Shown in pieces: positions 43,146 through 52,560 of a DNA stretch of 64,000 nucleotides (the first letter of the stretch is position 1; every line of letters begins with the position of its first letter). Under the pieces are notes generated by a model. That model was given only the letters and a program-made list of their open reading frames with translations. It was not told the origin of the DNA and made no database searches. The stretch covers positions 1,860,001-1,924,000 of the forward strand of contig NZ_CP074112.1 of the NCBI RefSeq assembly GCF_024584785.1, in the 5' to 3' direction. A program made the translations under genes and the position numbers. Source of the DNA: Idiomarina loihiensis (lineage in GTDB: Bacteria > Pseudomonadota > Gammaproteobacteria > Enterobacterales > Alteromonadaceae).

Positions 43146-44168
43146 ATGAAACAACGCTCGTTTGAATTAGCTGGCAAAAAAATAGCTCCAGGCTCGCGCC
43201 ATAGCGTCAAAATCCCAGCCGCTCGGCTCTACAACGATACCCCGATGGATTTGCATGCTGAGGTGTTTCATGGCGTTAAGCCGGGCCCTTGTTTGTTGGT
43301 CTGTGCCGCCATTCATGGCGATGAGCTGAATGGCATTGAAGTATGCCGACGCTTGATGGGCATTTTAGATGCTAAAGAATTAGCCGGCACCGTGATTATT
43401 GTGCCGGTGGTGAATGTATTTGGTTTTATTCAGCAGTCACGTTACCTGCCTGATAGACGCGACTTGAATCGCTGTTTTCCAGGCTCTGAGCGGGGGGCTT
43501 TAGGTAGTCGGCTAGCCTTCTTGTTTAACGAAATGCTGGTACAAAACGCCACCCATATTATTGATTTGCATACCGGCGCCATTCACCGTAGCAACTTGCC
43601 ACAAATTCGCGTCGATACCGATAACGCTGAAGCGCTAGATATGGCTGAGGCCTTTGGTACGCCGGTGATCTTGCACTCAAAAGAACGCGATGGTTCGTTG
43701 CGCTCTCTGGCCACAGAACTTGGTATTCCGCTGATTTTATACGAAGCCGGTGAGGCTCTGCGGTTTGACTATGCAGCCATAAAAGCCGGGGTAACCGGCG
43801 TGCAGAACGTGATGAAGTCGTTAAAGATGCTAAAAGGTCGGCGCAGTCGTAAAAAAGTGCGGCCGGTGGTGGCCCATCGCAGTGGCTGGGTGCGCAACGA
43901 ATACGATGGCTTGGTGATCCCCAAAATTGAATTGGGCCAAACCATTACCAAGGGCCAAGTGATTGCGCAAACTGTAAACCCCCACGGCGAAGAGCTGCAT
44001 GCGATTAAAAGCCCCTACCATGGCATCGTGATTGGTATTAGTAACATCCCGGTGGCGAATGAAGGCGAGGCGCTGTTTAATGTGGCGCAATTTGATAGTG
44101 AAGTGATTGAGCATGCCAGCGAAAACGTCGATGTTTTTGCTGAAGCCTATGCGCAGAAGCCCATTTAA
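43146..44168 (+). CDS. Succinylglutamate desuccinylase/aspartoacylase family protein
   Basis: A 340-aa zinc hydrolase of the M14-like AstE/aspartoacylase family. Zinc ligands are visible in AAIHGDELNGIEVCRR (H, E) and in IIDLHTGAIHRS (H), followed by the family's LPQIRVD and EAGEALRF segments, and a C-terminal beta-domain. Members hydrolyse N-acyl amino acids or C-terminal bonds; the substrate is unknown here. It follows rimK after 33 bases and very likely shares its operon. Confidence 0.88.
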   Translation: MKQRSFELAGKKIAPGSRHSVKIPAARLYNDTPMDLHAEVFHGVKPGPCLLVCAAIHGDELNGIEVCRRLMGILDAKELAGTVIIVPVVNVFGFIQQSRYLPDRRDLNRCFPGSERGALGSRLAFLFNEMLVQNATHIIDLHTGAIHRSNLPQIRVDTDNAEALDMAEAFGTPVILHSKERDGSLRSLATELGIPLILYEAGEALRFDYAAIKAGVTGVQNVMKSLKMLKGRRSRKKVRPVVAHRSGWVRNEYDGLVIPKIELGQTITKGQVIAQTVNPHGEELHAIKSPYHGIVIGISNIPVANEGEALFNVAQFDSEVIEHASENVDVFAEAYAQKPI

Positions 44169-44185
44169 CCGCGAGTAAGAAACCT

Positions 44186-45322
44186 ATGCAGGCATTGCAG
44201 CCACCCTCACAACTTGTTCTGCGCCAACAGCAGCAGTTTGGCCAGCAGCCGTTGTTACTTGTTAATGCGCCCGATGCCGGTGTGGTGAGCGAACTTAGCG
44301 TAGCGGGAGTATGGCATTTACATGCTGGTTATGCAGCGCAGTGGCAGGCCCAGCAACCGCACGTGGCTCAGCATTTTGGCGCGCAACCACCGTCGTTGAC
44401 GGACGTGCCAGCTGCCGCAGCTGCGTTGGTTTGGTTACCTAAAGAGAAGGCCCTGACGCTGTTTCTGCTCGATGCGCTGCGAGCTTTGTTGCCAGTCGGC
44501 ACTGATATTTGGTTGGTTGGTGAAAATCGTGGTGGTATCAAGAGTATTCATAAGAATTTACCCTCCTCGGTTACAGCAGCGCATAAAGTTGCTATTGGTA
44601 ACCACTCGCTGTTGCTACATTGTCAAATCAGCGAGCCTTTAGCCCAGTTTGACCTAGCTGATTATCTTGTTTACACGACTTATCAGGGCGCGGCTGAGCA
44701 AGCGCCATTAACTTTAGCTAGTTTACCTGGGGTGTTTGCGTTTCCGAGCATTGATGAAGGTAGCGCCATGCTGCTGCAGCATTTGCCCCGCATCAGTCAC
44801 GGCCGGGTGCTTGACTTTGCCTGTGGTCATGGCGTGTTAGGAGCTGTGCTGCAACAAGCACAACCGCAGTTAGAGGTGAGCTATTTGGATGTCAGTGCAA
44901 TGGCCTTGGCCGCCTGTGCTGAAACCCTGCGTAGCAACCAGCTGAAGGGCCATTTGATTGCCGCTGATAGCTTAATGGCAGCGAGCAAAGAGCCCAGTTT
45001 TAAGCATGGCTTTAACTACGTGGTAAGCCATCCGCCTTTTCACACGGGCACAGCCACGGATTACAGCATTGGCCAACAGTTTTTACAGCAGGTGAATCAG
45101 CATTTGTGTCAAGGCGGTGAGTTGTGGGTGGTGGCGAACCGCTTCTTACCTTGGCCGGAGCTGATAGAGCAAGCTTTTGGCCATTGCGAACGGGTTGCCC
45201 AAGATAATAAATTTGCCGTCTACAAGGCGATTAAATCGGTGCGCCGCGCCAGTCCCAGCAAGCCCAAATCAGCGCCAGCAGCTAGCCGTCAGCGCAAGCC
45301 ACGCCAGCGGCAGTGGCAATAG
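44186..45322 (+). CDS. rsmC: 16S rRNA (guanine1207-N2)-methyltransferase RsmC
   Basis: Methylates G1207 of 16S rRNA. The 378-aa protein has a degenerate N-terminal methyltransferase-like domain and a catalytic C-terminal one, with SAM-binding LDFACGHGVLG and the VVSHPPFHTG catalytic motif, SHPPF in place of NPPF. The C-terminus is basic (RRASPSKPKS and later RQRKPRQRQW), likely for rRNA contact. It follows the rimK group by 17 bases. Confidence 0.9.
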   Translation: MQALQPPSQLVLRQQQQFGQQPLLLVNAPDAGVVSELSVAGVWHLHAGYAAQWQAQQPHVAQHFGAQPPSLTDVPAAAAALVWLPKEKALTLFLLDALRALLPVGTDIWLVGENRGGIKSIHKNLPSSVTAAHKVAIGNHSLLLHCQISEPLAQFDLADYLVYTTYQGAAEQAPLTLASLPGVFAFPSIDEGSAMLLQHLPRISHGRVLDFACGHGVLGAVLQQAQPQLEVSYLDVSAMALAACAETLRSNQLKGHLIAADSLMAASKEPSFKHGFNYVVSHPPFHTGTATDYSIGQQFLQQVNQHLCQGGELWVVANRFLPWPELIEQAFGHCERVAQDNKFAVYKAIKSVRRASPSKPKSAPAASRQRKPRQRQWQ

Positions 45323-45335
45323 CGGTTAGTTTATT

Positions 45336-46982
45336 ATGGTCAATTATCAGATCGGCTCCATCAAACGCAGCGTCACGCAACTGGTGATTCTCATCACCAC
45401 CTTGTTGGTGGCGGTTGCTAGTGTAACCCTTAGTTTGATGTATGTTCGTGATATTGACCAAAACCTTCGCCAAGACACGCGTAATTTGGTGGCTTATGTG
45501 GAGCGTAATGTTACCCCGGCGCTGGTTTTTGCGCAGGCGGAACAAGCCGATACTTGGCTAACCAGCCTCACCTATCTGCCTTTGGTGCAGCATGTACATG
45601 TCTATAAATTTGAGCCTATCAGCGAAAGTTTGACGTTTTTTGCGAGCTTTTACGCCGAGCAAAGCAGTCCGATCCCGGTGCGTTATGACCGCGCCCAAGA
45701 GCTGTCACAGCCGGTACGAAGCGAGCGTTATTATGAATTTGCTAAGCCCATCATGCTGGATGGCAAGTTACTCGGTTACGTTTATTTACGCAGTTCGCGC
45801 AGTGAGCTAGATCATGCCATAGCACTGAGCACCGGGCTCACTCTAGCGGCTATCTCAGCGGGCTTTGCCCTGAGCTGGACCTTAAGCCTGTGGTTGCGCC
45901 GCCGTATTACCCAGCCCTTGGATAGCATGGTAGCTGATATCAACGCCATTGCCCGTAATCGCGACTACAGCTCTAAGTTAGCCGAAGTGCAGTTGGCGGA
46001 ATTAGACCAAGTGAGCCACGCTTTTAACTCGCTGTTAGAGCGCATTCAGCAGCATATCGAAAAACAAGATATTGCCGAGCAGCGCGCTAGCGAACTCAAT
46101 AAAGAGCTTGAACGCCAGGTTGAGGTACGCACGCAACAGCTGCGCGCGGCCAACCAAGATCTAACCGATGTGGTAGATGAGCTGCATCAGTATCAGCATG
46201 AGATTGTTGAGGCACGCAAAATGCAATCGCTTGGTCGCCTGATTTCAGGGATCTCCCACGAGATGAACACACCGGTGGGTTTGGCGGTGACGTCTAGTTC
46301 TATTTTGCAAGACAAGCTGGAGGCCCTTGCAACTAAGTTCAACGAGAAAAAGCTGACGAGCGACGACATGCAGCACTTTTTAACCTCGTTTACGGAAAAC
46401 TTAGAATTGGTAACTCGCAACCTCGGTCGTACCGCTGATATTGTGAATGCCTTCCAGCAGTTAGGGCTAGAGCAGTACAGTGATTCAGAGCGGGCGATTA
46501 CCCTAGGTAGCTTCAGCCAAGACATTTTGCAGCAGTTGCATAGCCGCTATCCAGAATTAGACCGGGTGCACATTGTGATTGACGTGTCAGCGCAACTTAC
46601 CGTGCGTTGTTTAGCCGGCCCGCTGGCCTCGGTGATTTCGCAGCTGTTTCAAAACTCTGCACAGCATGCTTTTCATACAGTTGAAAATCCACACATTCAT
46701 CTCCATTTCAGTTTTGTATCGGATAACAGCAGCAGCAACCATAGTGGCCGGTTACTGATCCACTATCGTGATAATGGCGAGGGAATTCCTGAGTCTATTA
46801 GTGGTCATATCTTTGAGCCGTTTGTAACCAGTAAACGTGGCCAAGGTGCGACCGGCTTAGGCATGCATTTGGTGTATAATCTGGTGCATCAGGTTTTAAA
46901 AGGGACCATAGAAATCGACCCGATTGCCAATCACGGTGCGGCTTTTAGAATTTCCATACCGGTTGAGCTAGTGGCTAATTAA
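45336..46982 (+). CDS. Membrane sensor histidine kinase, CHASE8-like
   Basis: A 548-aa kinase. TM1 at about 14-36, a periplasmic sensor region with features of CHASE8 (about 40-155), TM2 at about 164-187, a HAMP linker, a coiled coil (about 240-300), the phospho-accepting His308 in ISGISHEMNTPVG and an HATPase domain (LLIHYRDNGEGIP, GATGLGMHLV). No receiver or Hpt domain is attached, so it could phosphorylate a regulator directly but not a phosphotransfer protein. It lies 158 bases before arcA on the same strand. Confidence 0.88.
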   Translation: MVNYQIGSIKRSVTQLVILITTLLVAVASVTLSLMYVRDIDQNLRQDTRNLVAYVERNVTPALVFAQAEQADTWLTSLTYLPLVQHVHVYKFEPISESLTFFASFYAEQSSPIPVRYDRAQELSQPVRSERYYEFAKPIMLDGKLLGYVYLRSSRSELDHAIALSTGLTLAAISAGFALSWTLSLWLRRRITQPLDSMVADINAIARNRDYSSKLAEVQLAELDQVSHAFNSLLERIQQHIEKQDIAEQRASELNKELERQVEVRTQQLRAANQDLTDVVDELHQYQHEIVEARKMQSLGRLISGISHEMNTPVGLAVTSSSILQDKLEALATKFNEKKLTSDDMQHFLTSFTENLELVTRNLGRTADIVNAFQQLGLEQYSDSERAITLGSFSQDILQQLHSRYPELDRVHIVIDVSAQLTVRCLAGPLASVISQLFQNSAQHAFHTVENPHIHLHFSFVSDNSSSNHSGRLLIHYRDNGEGIPESISGHIFEPFVTSKRGQGATGLGMHLVYNLVHQVLKGTIEIDPIANHGAAFRISIPVELVAN

Positions 46983-47140
46983 ACACTTTTGGCTAGCGCC
47001 GACTAGGCCCGATAAAAATTTCGATTGGCATTATCGAACAGCTGTACGAAAAAAATTGGGCGATATGTTAATTTACATGCTACACTATTTTCCTATTACC
47101 AAATTTCAACACATGTTAACAGAATTCCTGGACCGACATT

Positions 47141-47896
47141 ATGAGCGCAAGACTACTGATTGTTGAAGACGAAGTTGTCACCCGAAACACTCTTACCCGC
47201 TTGTTCCAACAAGAGGGCTACGATGTATTTGATGCTGCCGATGGCATGCAAATGCAGCGTATTATGGCGCGTCAGGCAATCGATTTGGTGATCATGGACG
47301 TGAACCTACCAGGCAAGAGCGGTATCGAGCTTGCTGAAAAGTTACGTGAAAACGATAACATCGGGTTAGTGTTCTTAACTGGCCGTGATGCTGAAGAAGA
47401 TCGCCTGCTGGCGTTAGAGCTAGGTGCTGATGACTACCTCATCAAGCCATACAACCCCAAAGAATTGATTATTCGCGTACGCAACTTGTACCGTCGTATT
47501 GAAGCCTTGAAAAGCCAACAGAAAGCTGTTGGTCACGACAGTATTGTGTACGACTTTAATGGCTGGCGCCTTGAAAGCGATAGCCGCTGCTTGTTCTCAC
47601 CGGATGGTAAAATGTTCCGGTTACCGAAGAGCGAGTACCGCGCGATGGAATTATTCCTGACCAACCCAGGTAAAATTTTAGACCGCGAAACCTTAGTTAA
47701 GAAGATGCTTGATCGTGAATTACGTCCGAATGACCGCACCGTTGATGTTGCCATTCGTCGTATTCGTCGTCACTTTGAAAGTGATACGACCTCGCCAAAC
47801 TTAATCACCACCATTCATGGTGAGGGTTACCGTTTTGTCGGCGACGTCAATATCAAACATTTAGAACAACCGTCACTCAATTCCCCGAGCCTTTAA
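47141..47896 (+). CDS. arcA: Aerobic respiration response regulator ArcA
   Basis: OmpR-family regulator of respiratory genes. The 251-aa protein closely follows ArcA: LLIVEDEVVTRNTLTRLF, phospho-accepting Asp in VIMDVNLPGKSG, FLTGRD, DDYLIKPYNPKEL in the receiver, and PDGKMFRLPKSEYRAM, RTVDVAIRRIRRHF and TIHGEGYRFVGDV in the winged helix. Its last 24 bases overlap the 3' end of the hptA-like gene on the other strand. Confidence 0.9.
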   Translation: MSARLLIVEDEVVTRNTLTRLFQQEGYDVFDAADGMQMQRIMARQAIDLVIMDVNLPGKSGIELAEKLRENDNIGLVFLTGRDAEEDRLLALELGADDYLIKPYNPKELIIRVRNLYRRIEALKSQQKAVGHDSIVYDFNGWRLESDSRCLFSPDGKMFRLPKSEYRAMELFLTNPGKILDRETLVKKMLDRELRPNDRTVDVAIRRIRRHFESDTTSPNLITTIHGEGYRFVGDVNIKHLEQPSLNSPSL

Positions 47897-48214
47897 CCAG
47901 TGACGTAGTTGATGTTGGTGCAGTGGTAATTCTAAAACCCACTGTGCCAACATGTCATCCACTTGATCCCAGTGCCACTCTTCGCGTTCCAGCCATTCCA
48001 TGTGTGCCGCCAATTGGCGTAAACCAAGCGTACGACACGCGCCTTTAACTTTGTGCGCCTGCGAGCGGGTTTGCTCTTCATCACGGGCTTTGATCAGCCG
48101 GGTGAGGTAATCGACATAACCGCCAATATTGCTGGCAAAGGATTCGTACATTTCTTGCACGCCTTCGTTGCCAAGTAGTTCGTGATACTGCGTGAGTAAT
48201 TTTTCGTCTAACAT
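47873..48214 (-). CDS. hptA: Stand-alone histidine phosphotransfer protein, HptA-like
   Basis: A 113-aa Hpt-domain protein with the phospho-accepting His54 in SQAHKVKGACRTLGL. In Shewanella a stand-alone HptA relays phosphate from the hybrid kinase ArcS to ArcA, replacing ArcB's own Hpt domain. Here the gene is tail-to-tail with arcA, overlapping it by 24 bases, which supports the same relay. The donor hybrid kinase is not in the window; the adjacent membrane kinase lacks a receiver domain. Confidence 0.85.
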   Translation of the reverse strand: MLDEKLLTQYHELLGNEGVQEMYESFASNIGGYVDYLTRLIKARDEEQTRSQAHKVKGACRTLGLRQLAAHMEWLEREEWHWDQVDDMLAQWVLELPLHQHQLRHWLKARGIE

Positions 48215-48326
48215 CTTGTCCGCTTCCTTGTGCTATGGGATGGGATTTTCGATATCCCCAATCGATAAAGTTTAACCTAAAAAATGAACCAAGTATGGCA
48301 AACTACCGTAATCAGCTTGAATCTAG

Positions 48327-48332
48327 TATAAT
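48327..48332 (+). promoter_or_regulatory. Predicted -10 box of folE2
   Basis: A perfect TATAAT at 48327-48332, 53 bases before the folE2 start. The -35 region is poor (TACCGT at 17-bp spacing). An ACCC-T5-GGGT hairpin follows in the leader. Confidence 0.4.
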
Positions 48333-48385
48333 ACCGACCCTTTTTGGGTACATCAGCTAATTTGTAACGTTTGGAGCCGTACAGC

Positions 48386-49324
48386 ATGCCAACAGCAACC
48401 CCTACTATGATGCCAGATATCGCCAATCAAACCCGCGCGCAAACCGAGGGTAAGCTTGATTGGGTTGGCATGAGCAACATCGAGATGCCGCTGGTAGTCG
48501 GTGCCGCCAACGAGCCAGAGCGCCCCGTCAGCGCTCGCGTTGATGCCTTTGTGAATCTGACCGATCCGAAAGCGAAAGGCATTCACATGTCTCGTTTATA
48601 CCTGTTACTGGAAGATTTATCCAATAACGATGTGTTAAGCCATCAATCGTTGCGCACATTATTGCACGATTTTATTGATAGTCACGAAGGTTTGGCCGAT
48701 CAAGCCTATGTAAAATTTAGTTTTGACTATCATTTACGCCGCAAGTCGTTGATCAGCAAAAAGCAAGGTTGGAAAGCCTATCCTGTGACTGTAGTTGGTC
48801 GCTACGATAATGGCAACCTGCAGCTTGAGCTTAGCGTTGAAGTGCCCTACTCGTCTACCTGCCCATGTTCGGCAGCGTTGGCGCGGCAATTAATTCAAGA
48901 AGCTTTTGCCGAGCAGTTTGGCACCGAGCAAGAGGTTGATGCCGAGTTAGTACATCGCTGGTTAGGCACCACCCAAGGTATCGTGGCAACCCCACATAGC
49001 CAGCGCTCAATCGCCCAAGTGAAAGTAGCTTTAGCGGAGCAAGCCAACGAGTTGCCGATTATCATGTTGATTGATGCCATTGAAGATGCCTTGAAAACTC
49101 CGGTTCAAGCAGCGGTTAAACGCGAAGATGAGCAAGAGTTTGCCCGCCTCAATGGCCAAAACCTGATGTTCTGTGAAGATGCCGCACGGCGCTTACAACA
49201 TGAATTGCATCAGCACGCTGGGTTTGCCGACTTCTGGATTCGGGTAAACCACTACGAATCATTGCATGCGCATGATGCGGTAAGTATTACCACCAAAGGT
49301 ATCCCAGGCGGCTTTAAAGCTTAA
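48386..49324 (+). CDS. folE2: GTP cyclohydrolase FolE2
   Basis: First enzyme of folate (and queuosine-precursor) synthesis, the FolE2 class that is not dependent on zinc. The 312-aa protein has [22 protein letters not shown] at the start (split in the family's usual way), the [10 protein letters not shown] active-site cysteines, and SLHAHDAV near the end. GGAG lies 9 bases before ATG 48386; an upstream TTG reading is rejected. No Zur box was seen upstream, so zinc control is not indicated. Confidence 0.93.
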   Translation: MPTATPTMMPDIANQTRAQTEGKLDWVGMSNIEMPLVVGAANEPERPVSARVDAFVNLTDPKAKGIHMSRLYLLLEDLSNNDVLSHQSLRTLLHDFIDSHEGLADQAYVKFSFDYHLRRKSLISKKQGWKAYPVTVVGRYDNGNLQLELSVEVPYSSTCPCSAALARQLIQEAFAEQFGTEQEVDAELVHRWLGTTQGIVATPHSQRSIAQVKVALAEQANELPIIMLIDAIEDALKTPVQAAVKREDEQEFARLNGQNLMFCEDAARRLQHELHQHAGFADFWIRVNHYESLHAHDAVSITTKGIPGGFKA

Positions 49325-49343
49325 GCCAAAATATCGACCTACC

Positions 49344-49380
49344 AATCCGGCTGCGGTATACTGTGCGGCCGGATTTTTTT
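49344..49380 (+). terminator. Terminator of folE2
   Basis: AATCCGGC (49344-49351) pairs with GCCGGATT (49368-49375), then a T run to 49380. Confidence 0.85.
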
Positions 49381-49418
49381 GTTTTAGAACCTTACATGAC
49401 TGCCCGATTGAGGACAAG

Positions 49419-50435
49419 ATGGAACCTATTGATATCGTTGGTATCGGCAACGCGCTCGTCGATCAAGAATTTGAAGTAACCGATGAGTTTTTGCAGCAGC
49501 ATCAGATCGAAAAAGGCATGATGACGCTGATTGAAGACGCCGACCAAGAACGTTTAATCGCTGAACTAGCTAACCGCGGCGAATTAAAGAAACAATCGGG
49601 TGGTGGCTCTGCTGCTAACTCTTTAGTGGGCTTTACCCAATTTGGTGGCAAAGCTTTTTATTGCTGTAAAGTAGCTGACGACGAAGCCGGTAAGTTCTAT
49701 TGCGAAGACCTAGAAGCCGTAGGCATCACCACTAACACCGGCAGCCAGAAGCACGAAGGCAAAACCGGTCGGTGTTTAGTGATGGTCACGCCTGATGCCG
49801 AGCGCACCATGCGTACCTATCTAGGTATCACTGCCGACCTATCCGTAGCTGAATTAGACGAAGTGGCCATTGCCCGTGCCGAGTACCTTTATATTGAAGG
49901 TTATTTGGTGACGTCGCCGATTGCTCTAGAAGCCATTGCCCGGGCGAAAGAAATCGCGCGCGCTAACGGTACCAAGATTGCCATGACCTGCTCCGATCCT
50001 GCCATGGTGAAATACTTTGGTGACGGCATCGAAGCCATTCTTGATGGTGGCGTAGACGTGATGTTCTGCAATCAAGAAGAAGCACGGATCCTAACTGGTA
50101 CTGATGACGTACAAGAAGCCATGCAGCTATTGCAGCAGCGCGCTCATTTAGTGGCTATTACCTTAGGTAAAGACGGTGCGCTACTCGGCGACGGTAGCCG
50201 CCAAGTAGCGGTGCCTGGCGTGAAGGTTAAAGCAGTCGACACCAACGGTGCTGGCGATATGTTTGCCGGCGCTATGATGTACGGCATCACCCGCGGCTAT
50301 AGCCTAGCCGCTTGCGGACTATTGGCAAGCCATGCCGCAGCTGAGGTCGTTTCTAATTTTGGCCCACGCCTGAGCCCCGATCGCCAGCAACAGCTGCTGA
50401 TCCGATTACAGCATCAACCAGAATTCGCTGGGTAA
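49419..50435 (+). CDS. PfkB-family adenosine kinase
   Basis: A 338-aa sugar/nucleoside kinase. GGGSAANSL binds the nucleoside, [18 protein letters not shown] and [16 protein letters not shown] (anion hole and catalytic Asp) are in place. Its neighbour ahcY releases adenosine from S-adenosylhomocysteine, so phosphorylating adenosine pulls that reversible reaction forward. The 49-base gap suggests co-transcription. Confidence 0.92.
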   Translation: MEPIDIVGIGNALVDQEFEVTDEFLQQHQIEKGMMTLIEDADQERLIAELANRGELKKQSGGGSAANSLVGFTQFGGKAFYCCKVADDEAGKFYCEDLEAVGITTNTGSQKHEGKTGRCLVMVTPDAERTMRTYLGITADLSVAELDEVAIARAEYLYIEGYLVTSPIALEAIARAKEIARANGTKIAMTCSDPAMVKYFGDGIEAILDGGVDVMFCNQEEARILTGTDDVQEAMQLLQQRAHLVAITLGKDGALLGDGSRQVAVPGVKVKAVDTNGAGDMFAGAMMYGITRGYSLAACGLLASHAAAEVVSNFGPRLSPDRQQQLLIRLQHQPEFAG

Positions 50436-50484
50436 AGGCAACAACGCCGTGAGCTTTGGGCTTGCGGTTTTAACGAGGTTTTAC

Positions 50485-51849
50485 ATGCAAGATTACAAAG
50501 TAGCAGATATTAATTTGGCCGCTTGGGGCCGCAAAGAAATTGCCATTGCTGAGACAGAGATGCCAGCTTTGATGACCATTCGTCGCAAATACGCGGATAG
50601 CAAGCCACTGGCTGGTGCGCGTATTATTGGTTGTATCCATATGACCATTCAAACAGCTGTGTTAATTGAGACCCTGATTGAATTAGGCGCACAAGTGCGC
50701 TGGTCGTCGTGCAATATCTTTTCTACCCAAGACCACGCTGCGGCAGCTATGGCAGCAGCTGGGGTGCCAGTATTTGCATGGAAAGGCGAAACCGAAGAAG
50801 AATACGAGTGGTGTTTAGAGCAAACTTGCCATGAGAACGGCGAATTGTGGGATGCCAACATGATCCTTGATGACGGCGGCGATTTAACCTTGCTGATCCA
50901 TCAAAAATACCCACAAATGCTAGACAAGATTCATGGTATTACCGAAGAAACCACTACCGGTGTGCATCGCTTGTTAGAAATGTTGAAGCATGGTGAGCTG
51001 AAAGTACCTGCGATTAACGTCAACGACTCTGTCACTAAGTCTAAAAACGATAACAAATACGGCTGCCGTCATTCTTTAAATGATGCCATTAAGCGCGCTA
51101 CTGATCACTTGTTGGCCGGTAAAAAAGCGTTAGTTATTGGCTACGGAGATGTGGGTAAAGGTTCTGCCGCGAGCCTCCGTCAAGAAGGCATGATTGTTAA
51201 AGTGACTGAAGTAGACCCGATTTGTGCGATGCAAGCCTGTATGGATGGCTACGAAGTAGTATCACCTTACCTGAACGGTGTTAACACTGGCAGCGCTGAT
51301 GGCATCAATCGCGATTTGTTACAAAACACCGATTTGCTAGTCACCACCACGGGTAACGTGAATGTGTGCGACAAGCACATGTTAGCGGCGCTTAAATCAA
51401 CTGCTGTGGTCTGTAACATTGGTCACTTTGATAATGAAATTGATACCAAGTTTATGCGTGACAACTGGCGCTGGGATGAAGTGAAGCCACAGGTTCACAA
51501 AATCTATCGTAGCGATGATGCTAGTGACCACTTACTCTTGTTGTCTGAAGGACGTTTGGTGAATTTAGGTAATGCCACAGGTCACCCAAGCCGAATCATG
51601 GATGGCAGCTTTGCTAACCAAGTATTGGCGCAAATGCATTTGTTCAGCGAGAAATTTGCTGACTTGCCAGCTGCCGATAAAGCGGCTCAATTGCGGGTAG
51701 AAGTGTTGCCTAAACAGTTAGATGAAGAAGTAGCGCGTTACATGGTGCAGGGTTTTGGTGGGGTTATGACCAAACTTACCCAGCAGCAAGCAGACTACAT
51801 TCATGTCACGGTTGAAGGGCCATTCAAATCTGACGATTACCGTTACTAA
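50485..51849 (+). CDS. ahcY: Adenosylhomocysteinase
   Basis: Splits S-adenosylhomocysteine into homocysteine and adenosine, relieving product inhibition of methyltransferases. The 454-aa protein has the NAD-binding [15 protein letters not shown], the [16 protein letters not shown] segment and the C-terminal PFKSDDYRY. Start 50485 has GAGG upstream and is the family's [10 protein letters not shown]-terminus; a 12-codon extension is rejected. No SAH riboswitch was seen in the short leader. Works with the upstream adenosine kinase. Confidence 0.96.
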   Translation: MQDYKVADINLAAWGRKEIAIAETEMPALMTIRRKYADSKPLAGARIIGCIHMTIQTAVLIETLIELGAQVRWSSCNIFSTQDHAAAAMAAAGVPVFAWKGETEEEYEWCLEQTCHENGELWDANMILDDGGDLTLLIHQKYPQMLDKIHGITEETTTGVHRLLEMLKHGELKVPAINVNDSVTKSKNDNKYGCRHSLNDAIKRATDHLLAGKKALVIGYGDVGKGSAASLRQEGMIVKVTEVDPICAMQACMDGYEVVSPYLNGVNTGSADGINRDLLQNTDLLVTTTGNVNVCDKHMLAALKSTAVVCNIGHFDNEIDTKFMRDNWRWDEVKPQVHKIYRSDDASDHLLLLSEGRLVNLGNATGHPSRIMDGSFANQVLAQMHLFSEKFADLPAADKAAQLRVEVLPKQLDEEVARYMVQGFGGVMTKLTQQQADYIHVTVEGPFKSDDYRY

Positions 51850-51873
51850 GCAAGTTAAAGCTTATTTGTTGCA

Positions 51874-51909
51874 GGCTGCCGTTCAGGTTCTGGACGGCAG
51901 CCTTTTTTT
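51874..51909 (+). terminator. Terminator of ahcY
   Basis: GGCTGCCGT (51874-51882) pairs perfectly with ACGGCAGCC (51894-51902) around an 11-base loop, then seven T. Confidence 0.95.
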
Positions 51910-51934
51910 ATCGAGCGATTGGGCGTAGGTAAAA

Positions 51935-51949
51935 AAACAATGATAAACT
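51935..51949 (+). promoter_or_regulatory. Possible extended -10 promoter motif of the GNAT gene
   Basis: AAACAATGATAAACT is identical to 41729-41743 upstream of rimB. TGATAAACT resembles an extended -10 box. Position, 51 bases before the start codon, suits a promoter. Confidence 0.35.
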
Positions 51950-51999
51950 AGCGCGCTAAACTGCAGTTTACATTTACTTGCTTAGCAAGGTAGCTATTT

Positions 52000-52560
52000 A
52001 TGGTTTCATATAAACAACTTACCGCGGCTGATTTCGACGCCGTGATAGAACTTGGCAACAAGGTTCATGGTGATAATTATCTTACCGATGAATCATTGGC
52101 CGATTATGCCGAGCGTGGCATCAAAGATGGGATTAACCTCAATTGGTTGGCGTTTGTGGATGGCCAATTAGCGGGCATCCGATTGACCTTTGCGCCGGGT
52201 AACTGGGAGTTAGATGACCACTGTACACCGGCAGAGTGGCCGGTGGCCCCTGAGCAGATGTGCTACTTTAAATGCGTGGCGGTGGATCCTGATATTCGCG
52301 GCGCTGGGATTGGTCGCGGCATGCTAGAGCGCAGCATTAACGAAGCGAAGAAGCTTGGCTGTCGTGCCGGCTTGGCGCACATTTGGATGCAAAGCCCAGA
52401 TAACGCTGCCTTTGAATACTTTACTCGTTGCGGCGGTGAGCTTATCGAAGAGCATGGTAAGCGTTGGTACGATTTATCCGTCAACGATGGTTATCACTGC
52501 CCGGTGTGTGACGGTATTTGTTACTGTAGCGCCGGCGAGATGATCTTGAGATTTAAATAA
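52000..52560 (+). CDS. GNAT-family acetyltransferase with Cys-rich tail
   Basis: A 186-aa N-acetyltransferase-like protein. FKCVAVDPDIRGAGIGRGML is the acetyl-CoA binding motif A. After the fold comes an unusual C-terminus, YHCPVCDGICYCSAGEMILRFK, with four cysteines in C-x2-C-x3-C-x-C order that could bind a metal or cluster. The stop codon overlaps the start of the FAD oxidoreductase by one base (TAATG), so the two are coupled. Substrate unknown. Confidence 0.82.
   Translation: MVSYKQLTAADFDAVIELGNKVHGDNYLTDESLADYAERGIKDGINLNWLAFVDGQLAGIRLTFAPGNWELDDHCTPAEWPVAPEQMCYFKCVAVDPDIRGAGIGRGMLERSINEAKKLGCRAGLAHIWMQSPDNAAFEYFTRCGGELIEEHGKRWYDLSVNDGYHCPVCDGICYCSAGEMILRFK

Noticed and set aside
48215-48385. 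Zur box upstream of folE2
   Set aside because: No GTTATNATATAAC-like palindrome was found; the leader shows only a short ACCC/GGGT hairpin.
50436-50484. SAH riboswitch before ahcY
   Set aside because: The gap is only 49 bases and shows none of the conserved stems of that riboswitch.
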